Shown: piece by piece, positions 26,704 to 35,924 of the stretch
Numbering within the stretch: the first letter of the stretch is position 1
Layout: each line of letters opens with the position of its first letter
Translations under genes and position numbers: made by a program
The notes under the pieces: model-generated
Seen by the model: the letters and a program-made list of their open reading frames with translations, nothing else
The model's database searches: none
What the model was told of the DNA's origin: nothing
Assembly: GCF_900184685.1 (NCBI RefSeq)
Contig: NZ_FXXL01000007.1
Location: 930,001-994,000 of the forward strand
Direction: 5' to 3'
From: Butyricimonas sp. Marseille-P3923
GTDB taxonomy: Bacteria; Bacteroidota; Bacteroidia; Bacteroidales; Marinifilaceae
Length of the DNA: 64,000 nucleotides

Positions 26704-27540
26704 TTATTTAAACGTTATCAATTTACTTGACAAATCACCCTCGACCTCTCTCATGGGTGCCGCTCCACTAGCGATATTCACGGGATCGCTATTATATTTA
26801 TCCAATGCTGTTTTAAACATCACTTGATAGAAAGTCGTGGCTCCATTAACCCCGTTCACTTTAGTATTCCACCATTCATCATCTATCCTCTCTTCTGTCA
26901 CTTCAATCATGAACTCATGTTTTCTGGTACTGTAATCACCGAAAGCCCAAAAACCACCGGCATAAGGATTGGTTCCCCAAAAATTCGGTTTTATTAATTT
27001 GTCCGCACAAGTAAAAGCATATTCCACATCTTCCTTCACCCCTCCGATTTTAAACTCATCGTTCTCACACAATTGCACCGTCAAATAATATTCGTTTTCT
27101 TTCAACGACGGATCTCTCAAAAAAATAACAGGAATAAGGGCACTCACCTTATTAGCGGGAATCACCATCAATCTCTTGGCCTCTTCGCTATCAAAAGCTA
27201 CAAAATGTTTACCCGCAATAGCATTGTAAGGATTTTCCGTAACAACAGAATCCACTTTCATCCCATTTTCCACGGTATACTCTATGTCATATACCGTAAC
27301 TTGCTTAAAAGTCACTGCACGATCGTAATCTCTCGGACCTCCCATGGTTTCCACGTACACGTAAAGAGTATCCCTCGTCACGTCGTCCGTATCGTAATAA
27401 AACGTCGTCGAGGAAGCCCTCGTGTACCCTCCCAAATAAACTCTGGACTCATCACTATAAAGTTTCAAATCCGCCTCACTACAACCGCTCATAGATAAAA
27501 GTAACAGCGTCAATATATATATACTTCTCATATCCATCAA
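26704..27540 (-). CDS. DUF4843 domain lipoprotein
   Basis: This is a 278-residue lipoprotein (lipobox L-L-S-M-S-G-C). The ordered blocks are VYLGGYT, an FYYDTDDVTRDTLYVYVETMG strand, HFVAFDSEEAKR and VIPANKVSALIPVIFLRDPS, typical of DUF4843. A DKLIKPNFW block and a C-terminal aromatic region follow. It sits between SusD and the PKD-like protein, with essentially no gap to either, so it is co-translated. It is a probable surface accessory protein of the SusCD complex. Confidence 0.87.
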   Translation of the reverse strand: MMDMRSIYILTLLLLSMSGCSEADLKLYSDESRVYLGGYTRASSTTFYYDTDDVTRDTLYVYVETMGGPRDYDRAVTFKQVTVYDIEYTVENGMKVDSVVTENPYNAIAGKHFVAFDSEEAKRLMVIPANKVSALIPVIFLRDPSLKENEYYLTVQLCENDEFKIGGVKEDVEYAFTCADKLIKPNFWGTNPYAGGFWAFGDYSTRKHEFMIEVTEERIDDEWWNTKVNGVNGATTFYQVMFKTALDKYNSDPVNIASGAAPMREVEGDLSSKLITFK

Positions 27541-27541
27541 A

Positions 27542-28975
27542 TTACTTATTGTTATACACTATTTCTCTTTCGGGCAGAGGAGCCACGTAAACCTCAGGTT
27601 TCAGCGTGACGTAATCAAGAGATTGAGTTGCCCCTGTCCTTTTATAAAAGAAAAACATTTGCCCCTCGGCATAAAATTCTTTATTAAACTCCTTCTTCAA
27701 TTTGTTCACCCGGTCAGATGCCAAATCAACACCACTACTCACTCCTCTTGCGGACGCATACTCTTTATACAAGCTATTTGCTTCCGCCACCGAAGAAGTT
27801 GTTTCCATCACGATAAAATACATCTCCGTCAAACGAATCAGAGGTATCTCGTATTTCGCATCCCGATCCGGTTGATAATATTTTTTGCAGATATAGATAT
27901 CCGATCCGCTTTTCGTTGTTTTCACCCATTGTTTGTTATAGCGGACATCCACTGCACTCTCGTTTGTCGGGAACACGTAATACGTGAATTTCCACCCCAT
28001 GTATTTCCCATTCCCGGTCAAATCAAAAACATCAGTTGCCTTTGTATCAAGATTATACACGCTCAATCCCACGATATCTTCCGAGGTACAGGCCAAATCT
28101 CCCGATTCCATTGTTACCCCGTCCGCCAGAGTCCACATCTTTTTACCGGCAGCATCCTTTGCCCCAATTACCTTATTCGCGTAAAGAGCTGCATTTGTCA
28201 TATCCTGAGTCCAGAAATACAACCTGGCTTTCAAAGCCAATATCGCATAATAGTTCATACGCACATGGCGGTCAGTCCAATAATCATCCTCCACGTCACA
28301 TGTTGTTTCATCCTTCAATTCGTCTACCGAGTATTTCAATATCGGATCTACCTTGCCTAGTAAATCTTCCGCTTCGTTCAAATCTTCAAACAATAATTGC
28401 ACGAATTGCCCGTAAGTAGAATAATCATGTATTTCATTAGTTACGGTCTTCACGTAAGGCAATATCTTATTTCCTGAAATCTCGCCCGCAGGCATAGGAC
28501 CGAAAAGACGCAACACATCCAAATGACAAAATGCACGTATCGCCAGAGCCTCTCCCCTGATCAACTCGTAATTCCCTTTCGTGAAAATATCTTTCTTCCC
28601 GTCTATCACCTCAAGAATACTATTCACGTCAACTATCGCTTGGTAATATGTTTTAAAAATATTCGTGAATCTGTCTTTCACCGAACTATTCGTATAACTA
28701 TATTGCTGGATATAATAATCCGTGTACCCGGCTGTAGTTTCCCAATGTTGCCCCAAGTACTCGATAGCCCCCCACATCATTTCACCACCATAAAGATTAT
28801 CATTTTTCAAGCGAATATAAGCTCCGGTAAGCACATCCCGGAATCCCTTCTGAGTCTCCAACAAGACATCTTTTTTAATCTGCGTACGGGGATTCACGTC
28901 TAACCAATCATTACAACCGGAAAAAACAATTCCCGCAAATACTATTGCTATTATAAATATCTTTTTCATAATCAC
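27542..28975 (-). CDS. SusD/RagB-family lipoprotein
   Basis: This is a 477-residue surface lipoprotein that caps the SusC channel and binds the substrate. The lipobox V-F-S-G-C is followed by the classic N-D-W-L-D-V-N-P. The SusD helical scaffold shows AYIRLKNDNLYGGEMMWG, RGEALAIRAFCHLDVLRLFG and MNYYAILALKARLYFW. The C-terminus has LIRLTEMYFIVME and KKEFNKEFYAEGQMFF(F/Y)-type motifs. It is in tight order after susC (5 bases). Confidence 0.95.
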   Translation of the reverse strand: MIMKKIFIIAIVFAGIVFSGCNDWLDVNPRTQIKKDVLLETQKGFRDVLTGAYIRLKNDNLYGGEMMWGAIEYLGQHWETTAGYTDYYIQQYSYTNSSVKDRFTNIFKTYYQAIVDVNSILEVIDGKKDIFTKGNYELIRGEALAIRAFCHLDVLRLFGPMPAGEISGNKILPYVKTVTNEIHDYSTYGQFVQLLFEDLNEAEDLLGKVDPILKYSVDELKDETTCDVEDDYWTDRHVRMNYYAILALKARLYFWTQDMTNAALYANKVIGAKDAAGKKMWTLADGVTMESGDLACTSEDIVGLSVYNLDTKATDVFDLTGNGKYMGWKFTYYVFPTNESAVDVRYNKQWVKTTKSGSDIYICKKYYQPDRDAKYEIPLIRLTEMYFIVMETTSSVAEANSLYKEYASARGVSSGVDLASDRVNKLKKEFNKEFYAEGQMFFFYKRTGATQSLDYVTLKPEVYVAPLPEREIVYNNK

Positions 28976-28980
28976 CTTTT

Positions 28981-31900
28981 TTAAAACATAACGGACAATG
29001 ACATGATATACTGTCGGGAAAAAGGATAAGAAAGCCCTCTTTCCTGTTTGATCGTTGACAGATAAAACAACTCTCCGGTTCCCACCGTCGCGTTAATTAC
29101 CGATACTCCCAAATGACGCATCCACGCCCAATCTCTTAATTCATAAGTCAGATTCATATTCTGGCACCAGAAAGACGTTTCATCCTGAACAAAACGGGAA
29201 GAATAATAAGATGGTCTTGTCACGTTCACACCCTTGAAGAATGTTTTATCTCCCGGATTTTGCCAACGGTCTTTAAACACTCGGTCATCCACGTTATATC
29301 GCTTGTCCGCATTCTCCACCCGGTCGATCAGAGTCTGGTTATACTGTTGCCCTCCCCACCGGAAACCGAAAGACATATTCAGTGAAAGATCCTTGTAGCG
29401 TACCATCGTGCTCAAGTTTCCTCTATATTTCGGTTGGGCGACACCACATTTCACCCGATCATCCGCACTCCATAGTTTAGTCACCTCCCCGTTCTTTTTC
29501 AGATAAATCTCTTCTCCCGAACTCGGATCTATCCCCAAAGAAGGAACAGCATAGATCGCATTTTGCGAATCACCTTCCCGCAATATCCGATTGGGATTGG
29601 AGCCGCTTGTCCGGGCTAATTTCTCATTCGCAGCCTTCATCGCTTCCGACAACTTCGTGATCTTATCTTTGTTGTGAGCGATATTACCCGTGACAGACCA
29701 CATCAACCTCTTCTCCGTATCTCGTAACAACCACACGCTCGCTTTCAATTCAAATCCCGAATTCTCGACAGACCCGATATTCTCGGTATAACTGTCGAAA
29801 CCATTCGAATAAGGTAATTCCAAAGAGGATAACAGGCTTGAAGTCTTCTCTAAATAAACATCCAAATCAAGACTCACACGACTGTTCAGAAACTCTCCTT
29901 CAAACCCCACGTTATATTTGTCCACGGTTTGCCATTCCAGATTCTTGTTTCCCAATGCCATCTGGTAAGCTCCCATCCATATATTGTAACGATCCCCCAC
30001 GTAGTAGGAATAAGTTTCCATCGCTTGGTAAGAACTGAACTGTTGACTTCCGGAAACTCCATAAGAAGCTCTCAATTTTAATCTGTTGATATAAATATTA
30101 TTTCGGAAAAACTCTTCATTGTGCACGTTCCATCCCAATCCCACGGAATAGAAAGGTGCAAAACGTTTTGACGAGCCGAATTGAGAAGAACCATCCGTCC
30201 GGATATTGAAATCCATAAAATAACGATTATCGTAAGAATAATTCACGTTTCCCACTAAACCGACTCTTCTGGATTTAGATTCGGAACCTGAAGGTTTAGC
30301 CTCTTTCTCGTATTGAAGCCCCATGGACAAAAAGTCGATAGACTCGTCCGCAAACCCTTCCACTTTAAAAGTATATGAACGTCCCGTCGACTCGCTCATT
30401 TCAGCATTCACTCCGGCATAAACCAAATGTTTCCCGCCAAACAACTTCCTGTAATTTGCCGTGAAACTGGCCTCGTACCTGTAATCCTTTCCTGTACCAT
30501 ACTGGTAACTTCCTTTCCGTGCAACATCTTCCCCGGTATAAGAAACGAAACTGGAATGTGTCGACGGTCTAAATACATCCGACTCGTTCATTTGTCCGGA
30601 AATACCGACACGCCCCCTAAATGTTAATTCCGGAATCGGAGTCCATTCTATCGAGAAATTATTCGTGATATTCGTGTAATTGCTCTTATCATATGTCTTC
30701 AATGTCGCATCATACAATGGATTAGGTACCCCCTTCTCGCTATCGACACCTGACGAATTAGCCCAATATCCCCAATTATAAGGGGCAAAATATCGCCGCA
30801 CATTTCCTTCTTCATCATAAGGCTCCCTATACGGATTCAATTTCACGTAATCGGAAAACGCCCCATAAGGCGATTCACTCGCTTTATTCAAACCGATTGA
30901 CAAGCGATTGCTGAATATCAAATGTTGATGTTTATATGACAAATTGATCTCTCCGTTAAAATTCTCCCGCTTGGAATCTTTCATTACCCCTTCGGTCAAA
31001 TTATACTGTAAGGAGAGCGAATACCTGAAACTGGCATCTCCGCCTTCTACTCTTAAGTTATGACGATGTCCCACGCCCGTGCGTAAAGGTATCGACAGCC
31101 AATCCGTGTCTACCCCTTTTTCCACTTGAGCGAGTACGGCATTATGATATTCCTGAAATCTGATCTCCCAATCCGGTCCCAAAGTCGTGGTATGATAATA
31201 TCCGGACATCTCCTCCAAACGCAACTTATCCCGTGAATTCAACACGTGATAATCACTCAGGTCTGGTGTTTCGATATTCATCTCCCCCTTGTAATAAAAT
31301 CTCAATTTACCGGGTTCCGGCTCTCTTGTGGTAATCACGATGACACCATTCGCTCCGCGTGAGCCGTAAAGCGCAGTGGCCGAACCGTCCTTCAGAATCG
31401 TGATGGAAGCAACCTCGTTATCGTCCAAATCCATCATCCGTTGCAACGTGGTTTCAAACCCATCCAGAATAATCAACGGCGTGTTCAGATCCGCGCTCGT
31501 GTTATCCTGCAACTCTCCCACGTTCGGCAAACTGGCGGCACCCCGGATCTGTACTTCCGGCAATCGGTTTGGGTTAGAACCCAAGTCATTATTCGCTATC
31601 AGGTTAAATGCCGGATCAATATTTGCCAATGAAGCAATCAGGTTACGCCCCTTGAAGTTTTTCAACTCCTGAGCCGTCACCACCCGCACGGCACCCGTAT
31701 AACTCTCCCTGTTTTTCTTGAAAATACCGGTGACTACCACATCCTGCAAGGTTTCTGCCTGCTCCTGCAAGATCACGTTAATCGTGTCCAGTCCCGTGTA
31801 TTTCACCTCTTGAGTTTCCATTCCGATAAACGAAAATATTAAAGCCATATTCTCCATCACGGGTAATGTCAATGCATACCTACCGTCTACGTCAGTGGCA

Positions 31901-32364
31901 GTTCCAATCGGAACTCCTTTCACGACCACGGTCACACCGGACAATGGGATCTTGTGTTGATCCGTAACCAGCCCCGTGATACGGACATTTTTCTGTCTTG
32001 TATCTTCCATTTTTTTATCCGTGATCACAATCTGTTCACCCACGACTTGAAACGTGTAGGCAGAATTTTCAAATACCCGTTTCAACACGTTTTCAACGGT
32101 TTCATCCGTCACGGAAACGGTAACCTTCCCGATATTCTTCTCTTGAGTATCATTATAGAAGAATTTGTAAGAAGTCTGTTTTTTTATCTCGTTAAACAGC
32201 ACGGAAAGTGACACCCCTTTCAAATTCAAGGTCACCTTTCGAGGTTGTCCCGCATCGGCAGCCCGAACCGGACTGCAACAAATACCCCCCCATATCAACG
32301 TCAGTAAAACCACTCTTTTGAGAAATAATACTGACAACGATAAAAAATGTTGTTTTTTTTTCAT
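28981..32364 (-). CDS. SusC/RagA-family TonB-linked outer membrane transporter with STN domain
   Basis: This is a 1127-residue transporter. Signal peptide ~1-36; STN domain ~45-115 (VTLNLKGVSLSVLFNEIKK start); CarboxypepD_reg-like domain ~125-210 (ITGLVTDQHKIPLSGVTVVV); plug ~215-340 with LQDVVVTGIF and ILKDGSATALYGSRGANG; 22-strand barrel to the terminal aromatic S-L-S-V-M-F. STN indicates trans-envelope signalling to the FecR at 32450 and the sigma at 33661. It lies 85 bases after fecR, with a hairpin between. The substrate is unknown; no glycan-degrading enzyme is nearby. Confidence 0.96.
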   Translation of the reverse strand: MKKKQHFLSLSVLFLKRVVLLTLIWGGICCSPVRAADAGQPRKVTLNLKGVSLSVLFNEIKKQTSYKFFYNDTQEKNIGKVTVSVTDETVENVLKRVFENSAYTFQVVGEQIVITDKKMEDTRQKNVRITGLVTDQHKIPLSGVTVVVKGVPIGTATDVDGRYALTLPVMENMALIFSFIGMETQEVKYTGLDTINVILQEQAETLQDVVVTGIFKKNRESYTGAVRVVTAQELKNFKGRNLIASLANIDPAFNLIANNDLGSNPNRLPEVQIRGAASLPNVGELQDNTSADLNTPLIILDGFETTLQRMMDLDDNEVASITILKDGSATALYGSRGANGVIVITTREPEPGKLRFYYKGEMNIETPDLSDYHVLNSRDKLRLEEMSGYYHTTTLGPDWEIRFQEYHNAVLAQVEKGVDTDWLSIPLRTGVGHRHNLRVEGGDASFRYSLSLQYNLTEGVMKDSKRENFNGEINLSYKHQHLIFSNRLSIGLNKASESPYGAFSDYVKLNPYREPYDEEGNVRRYFAPYNWGYWANSSGVDSEKGVPNPLYDATLKTYDKSNYTNITNNFSIEWTPIPELTFRGRVGISGQMNESDVFRPSTHSSFVSYTGEDVARKGSYQYGTGKDYRYEASFTANYRKLFGGKHLVYAGVNAEMSESTGRSYTFKVEGFADESIDFLSMGLQYEKEAKPSGSESKSRRVGLVGNVNYSYDNRYFMDFNIRTDGSSQFGSSKRFAPFYSVGLGWNVHNEEFFRNNIYINRLKLRASYGVSGSQQFSSYQAMETYSYYVGDRYNIWMGAYQMALGNKNLEWQTVDKYNVGFEGEFLNSRVSLDLDVYLEKTSSLLSSLELPYSNGFDSYTENIGSVENSGFELKASVWLLRDTEKRLMWSVTGNIAHNKDKITKLSEAMKAANEKLARTSGSNPNRILREGDSQNAIYAVPSLGIDPSSGEEIYLKKNGEVTKLWSADDRVKCGVAQPKYRGNLSTMVRYKDLSLNMSFGFRWGGQQYNQTLIDRVENADKRYNVDDRVFKDRWQNPGDKTFFKGVNVTRPSYYSSRFVQDETSFWCQNMNLTYELRDWAWMRHLGVSVINATVGTGELFYLSTIKQERGLSYPFSRQYIMSLSVMF

Positions 32365-32412
32365 AGATTTGTCATGTAAGTTTTAAATGATTATATAAAG
32401 CTTAATTTAAAA

Positions 32413-32445
32413 GGAGTATCCCAAGTGTTGGTCGCACGGATCTCC
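32413..32445 (-). terminator. Hairpin between fecR and susC
   Basis: GGAGATCC and GGATACTCC pair with one bulge across a 15-base loop on the minus strand, followed by CTTTTAAATT. It lies between the stop of fecR (32450) and the start of susC (32364). It could be an attenuator that lets sigma and fecR be made at a basal level while susC waits for induction. Confidence 0.5.
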
Positions 32446-32449
32446 TTTT

Positions 32450-33619
32450 TTATTTTTGTAAAATAATACTGTCTTCATTCATTCTGTATTGAATACCCAG
32501 ATTCACACATATCGTTTCAATAGCCGTTTGAACATCCTCTCGGTCAAATTCTCCGCTAAAAAGCTGAGTGAATGATTTTCCTGTCTCATTAATAATAGCC
32601 ACACCGTACCAACGCTCCAATTTCCAAACGACATCATCAAACCGCTCGTTATTTATCACGAGTACTCCATCTTTCCATCTTACCATATTAGCAGCATCCA
32701 CCTTTTTTACTTCCACGTCCCCGCTCTTCGTGTTAAACACGATTTGCTCATCGGGCTTCATAACGACAGAATATTTCCCCGCCAGAACCCTCACTTTTCC
32801 TTCCACCAAAGTAGCACTGGCCTCATCCCGATCCCCGTACAGGTTCACTTCAAAAGAAGTTCCCAGTACTTCAGTCACCAACTCCCTCCCCGAAACAACA
32901 AATGGACAAGCTGTATCCCGTGTCACTTCAAAATACACGTTTCCCCGTACCTCCACTTCCCGTCTCTCTTTACCGAAACGTATCGGGTAACGCAACGAAC
33001 TCTCCGAGTTTATCCAAACCTTTGTCCCGTCCGACAACCGAAGAGAGAAACGCTCTCCCGCGGGGACAATAATTTCATTGTATGCCAATTCAAAATCCCC
33101 AGCCCCCGCCAATGAATCATTCAGTTCATAAGCAATCTCCCGGTTGTTGATCTTACTTATCTTGATATCATCTTCCATTCCGTCGGACAAAGCCAAAGAA
33201 TCGGAAAGAACATTTACTTTCCTGCCATCGGAAAGAGTCAACAATATTCCTTTACTATAAATAATTTCCTTCCCCTCGGAGACAATTTGTTTTTCCGGTT
33301 CATACAAATGCAGCAAAGCAAAAACACCAATCATCACCACGGCTACAGCCGAGATCATTCTCCATACACGCTTCATGCTATGTTTCGGACTTAAAGACCG
33401 ATGCATAAACCGTCGATAGTCTTCCAGTCCCGCCTCAACCATTTCCCGGTCTGCATGTCTTCCAGAGGAAAGATTCCACACTTTTCTAAACTTCTCGAAA
33501 TAAAGTCGATTCCGCTCATCCTTCATCCATTCTGAAAAATATACAATTTCCTCTTGTTCTGCCTGATGCGACAAAACACGAATCAGTAATTCATCTATAT
33601 TGAAAGTCTCTGTTTCCAT
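32450..33619 (-). CDS. FecR-family anti-sigma factor
   Basis: This is a 389-residue inner-membrane anti-sigma/signal-transfer protein. The cytoplasmic helical N-terminus (1-80) binds the sigma; the membrane segment is about 85-106 (ISAVAVVMIGVFALL). The periplasmic FecR domain has LRLSDGTKVWINSESSLRYP and TEVLGTSFEV. The C-terminal DUF4974-like domain has KLERWYGVAI. It sits between the sigma (33661) and the STN-containing SusC (28981), the standard order for these systems. Confidence 0.95.
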   Translation of the reverse strand: METETFNIDELLIRVLSHQAEQEEIVYFSEWMKDERNRLYFEKFRKVWNLSSGRHADREMVEAGLEDYRRFMHRSLSPKHSMKRVWRMISAVAVVMIGVFALLHLYEPEKQIVSEGKEIIYSKGILLTLSDGRKVNVLSDSLALSDGMEDDIKISKINNREIAYELNDSLAGAGDFELAYNEIIVPAGERFSLRLSDGTKVWINSESSLRYPIRFGKERREVEVRGNVYFEVTRDTACPFVVSGRELVTEVLGTSFEVNLYGDRDEASATLVEGKVRVLAGKYSVVMKPDEQIVFNTKSGDVEVKKVDAANMVRWKDGVLVINNERFDDVVWKLERWYGVAIINETGKSFTQLFSGEFDREDVQTAIETICVNLGIQYRMNEDSIILQK

Positions 33620-33660
33620 CTTTCCTGCCTTTTATACACTAAAGACAGACAAAACATGTT

Positions 33661-34266
33661 TTACCCCCAATGAGAAACCGAAAAAAATAAAATAATTTGC
33701 AGCAACCAATCCAATTCCTCACGCAACTTACTCAAAGCTATCGTCATATGCCGTTCTACCGTTTTCTCGGAAATATTCAATTTTTCAGCAATCTCCCTAT
33801 TTTTCAACCCCTCTACCTTACTTAAAACAAATACCTCTCTACACTTTTCCGGCAACAAAGCTATTGCCTCGTCCAACGCTTTGGCTACATCAGCCTGCCA
33901 CAATTCCATTTCAGCCTCCGGCGATTGAATAACATTAGAAAAATAAAGGTCTGCCAATTGTTCCCGCTCATACTTTTGAATATTCTTTTTATGAGCCAGA
34001 GTATTCAAACATGCGTGATAAACCGATTTAAAAAGATATGCTTTTACAGAAAGAGAAATATTCAGTACTTCACGCCCTTCCCATATTTTATAATACATTT
34101 GTTGGACAACATCCCGGGCGGTTTCCAAATCATTTAATAAACGGTCGGCATAATTCAACAAAGAATCATAGTATGTGGTATAGATATACTCGAAAGCTGA
34201 TATCTTGCCACATTTCAATACTTCTAATAATTCTTTATCATCTGAATAATCCACGAGCATCAACAT
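33661..34266 (-). CDS. ECF RNA polymerase sigma factor
   Basis: This is a 201-residue sigma-70 family ECF factor. Region 2 (about 20-90) reads AFEYIYTTYYDSLLNYADRLL and DVVQQMYYKIWE. Region 4 (about 125-185) has LPEKCREVFVLSKVEGLKN and REIAEKLNISEKTVERHM, the helix-turn-helix for the -35 element. ATG 34266 and ATG 34260 are both possible starts. A TATATTTG promoter box is 12 bases upstream (34278-34285). It is first in the sigma - fecR - susC - susD - DUF4843 - PKD operon. Confidence 0.95.
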   Translation of the reverse strand: MLMLVDYSDDKELLEVLKCGKISAFEYIYTTYYDSLLNYADRLLNDLETARDVVQQMYYKIWEGREVLNISLSVKAYLFKSVYHACLNTLAHKKNIQKYEREQLADLYFSNVIQSPEAEMELWQADVAKALDEAIALLPEKCREVFVLSKVEGLKNREIAEKLNISEKTVERHMTIALSKLREELDWLLQIILFFSVSHWG

Positions 34267-34277
34267 TAATAACCATG

Positions 34278-34285
34278 CAAATATA
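34278..34285 (-). promoter_or_regulatory. -7 promoter box TATATTTG for the ECF sigma gene
   Basis: This lies 12 bases before ATG 34266. A second identical box is at 34321-34328, so two start sites are possible. No clear -33 element accompanies either. Confidence 0.45.
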
Positions 34286-34320
34286 ATGCTACTAATCTAA
34301 TTTACACGTCTATCGTTCGA

Positions 34321-34328
34321 CAAATATA
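34321..34328 (-). promoter_or_regulatory. Second -7 promoter box TATATTTG upstream of the sigma gene
   Basis: This lies 55 bases before ATG 34266. It matches TAnnTTTG exactly and is an alternative to the box at 34278-34285. Confidence 0.4.
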
Positions 34329-34560
34329 ACAATCAAACTCTAAAAAAACTTTTCAGTCCACTCTATACTCCAATATTACCCTTAAACCATTTTCTAACTA
34401 AACTAATATTCATAAAATATATCTCTCCAAATTTTATTAGCTCTACCTAAACAATTTATTAGCCTGACCTAAATAAAAAGCTTATCACCCAAACCCAACC
34501 TTTATCGGGGGAACGGATGGAATTTCTTTTGAAGAATTTCTCTCTTCCGCCCCGTCCGAA

Positions 34561-34591
34561 TTGTTCAATGTCTGAAATATATTTACCTTTG
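34561..34591 (+). promoter_or_regulatory. queCDE promoter (TTG ... TACCTTTG)
   Basis: The -7 box TACCTTTG (34584-34591) has a TTG (34561-34563) 20 bases upstream in the -33 position. The transcript would start about 25 bases before the queC ATG (34620). Confidence 0.6.
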
Positions 34592-34619
34592 TCGTGTAAA
34601 TTGACAAGAGAAGAAAATC

Positions 34620-35297
34620 ATGAAGAAAGCGCTTGTTTTATTATCCGGGGGACTGGATTCGTCGACGGCCTTGTATGTCGCGAAAGAGCAGGGATTTGAT
34701 GAATTGTATGCCATTACTTTCGAGTACGGGCAAAAACATGACAAGGAGATTGAAGCCTCCAAAGCCGTGGCGAAAGCGGCAGGGGTAAAAGAACATAAAT
34801 TCGTGCAATTGATGCTGAACCAGTGGGACGGTTGTTCCCTCACGGACGAGAAAATGGATATCGGCGACGGGAATATCAACCGTACAACCATTCCCGATAC
34901 CTACGTCCCGGCACGTAACATGGTATTTCTTTCCGTGGCGGCATCTTACGCCGATGCCTTGGATATTGCCGATATCTTTATCGGCGTCAGCGAGGTGGAC
35001 TACTCCGGGTACGTGGATTGTCGGGAAGAATTCATCCGTTCCATGGAACAGACCATCAATCTGGGAACTGTTCTCGGGGCAGAGAAAAAACAAAAAATCA
35101 CCCTCCACGCGCCTTTCATGCACATGACCAAAGCCGATGAGGTTCGCTGGGGCACCCGTCTTGGTGTAGACTACGGTCTTACATGGACTTGTTACCGGGG
35201 CGGCGAAAAACCATGCGGCAAATGCGACAGTTGCCTCCTCCGCACCAAAGCATTCGAGGAAGCAGGGATAAAAGACCCACTTACAATTGAAAATTGA
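34620..35297 (+). CDS. queC: QueC, 7-cyano-7-deazaguanine (preQ0) synthase
   Basis: This 225-residue cytoplasmic enzyme converts 7-carboxy-7-deazaguanine and ammonia to preQ0 with ATP. The PP-loop SGGLDSST is at residues 9-16, followed by ITFEYGQKH. The middle motif is VPARNMVFLSVAASYAD and the zinc-binding C-terminus is CYRGGEKPCGKCDSCLLR. It is first in queC-queD-queE. Its last codons and TGA stop (35295-35297) lie in the arm of a family A-type repeat, so the tail T-I-E-N is repeat-encoded. Confidence 0.97.
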   Translation: MKKALVLLSGGLDSSTALYVAKEQGFDELYAITFEYGQKHDKEIEASKAVAKAAGVKEHKFVQLMLNQWDGCSLTDEKMDIGDGNINRTTIPDTYVPARNMVFLSVAASYADALDIADIFIGVSEVDYSGYVDCREEFIRSMEQTINLGTVLGAEKKQKITLHAPFMHMTKADEVRWGTRLGVDYGLTWTCYRGGEKPCGKCDSCLLRTKAFEEAGIKDPLTIEN

Positions 35298-35384
35298 AAA
35301 TGAAAAATTGAAAATAAGAGGAGGTGCCCGAAGGGCGGAGGAGTTCAATCTAAAATCTAAAATCATTAAATCTAAAATCATTAC
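35283..35384. repeat. Hybrid repeat element between queC and queD (family A left arm, family D right arm)
   Basis: The left half is ACAATTGAAAATTGAAAATG-type units that include the queC stop. The core contains the hairpin GCCCGAAGGGC. The right half is AATCTAAAATC/ATTAAATCTAAAATC units running up to the queD ATG. The two arms are from different families, so the element is not palindromic like the other copies. Confidence 0.7.
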
Positions 35385-35924
35385 ATGCTTATCAGGAAGT
35401 TATTCAAATTCGAGGGAGCGCACATTGTTCGGAACTGTTCATCACATCGGTGTCGGGAGAATATTCACGGGCATTCGTATATCGTGGAAGTATTTATCAC
35501 GTCCGATAAGTTGGACAGAGGCTACATGGTAATGGACTTCGTGCTACTCGACAAGGTAAAAGAACTCGTGGACAGCTTCGACCATACCTATTCACTGTGG
35601 CGAGAAGAATCCGAAGAACTGAAATCATTCGTGTACAAATACAACCGCCGGGTAGCGGAAATTCCCGTTTCGCCGTCAGCCGAAGGGTACGCTTTGCTTT
35701 TATTCTATTTGATAGACAAGATTCTCCAGAACACGGCACACGAGAATGGCGAGGGCAACGTGCAACTCACTTCCGTTCGGGTACATGAAACGGCAACCGG
35801 ATACGCCGAAGCATTCCGCGAGGACATGAAATTAGTCGATTTTGACATTCACGACATACGCTTCTCCGAGGCTATTCAGGAAGAGTGGAAAAATGATGCA
35901 TGGTGGAAACAATTGATAAAATGA
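35385..35924 (+). CDS. queD: QueD, 6-carboxy-5,6,7,8-tetrahydropterin synthase
   Basis: This 179-residue enzyme of the 6-pyruvoyl-tetrahydropterin synthase family makes 6-carboxytetrahydropterin from dihydroneopterin triphosphate. The zinc ligands are H13, H28 and H30 (FEGAH, and NIHGHSY), with the catalytic Cys23 five residues before H28. The length is more than the ~120 of E. coli QueD, because of a C-terminal extension and an insertion. The DFVLLDK and FDHTY motifs of the family are present. The stop overlaps the queE start (ATGA). Confidence 0.94.
   Translation: MLIRKLFKFEGAHIVRNCSSHRCRENIHGHSYIVEVFITSDKLDRGYMVMDFVLLDKVKELVDSFDHTYSLWREESEELKSFVYKYNRRVAEIPVSPSAEGYALLLFYLIDKILQNTAHENGEGNVQLTSVRVHETATGYAEAFREDMKLVDFDIHDIRFSEAIQEEWKNDAWWKQLIK

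Larger units (their letters stand above)
34267..34619. other. Divergent intergenic region between sigma and queC
   Basis: This 353-base AT-rich region holds two TATATTTG boxes for the sigma gene (34278-34285 and 34321-34328, minus strand) and the TACCTTTG box of queC (34584-34591, plus strand). I see no small gene. The leader of queC downstream of its -7 box is too short for a preQ1 riboswitch. Confidence 0.5.

Noticed and set aside
34592-34619. A preQ1 riboswitch before queC
   Set aside because: Only about 25 bases lie between the -7 box and the ATG, too short for a preQ1 aptamer.
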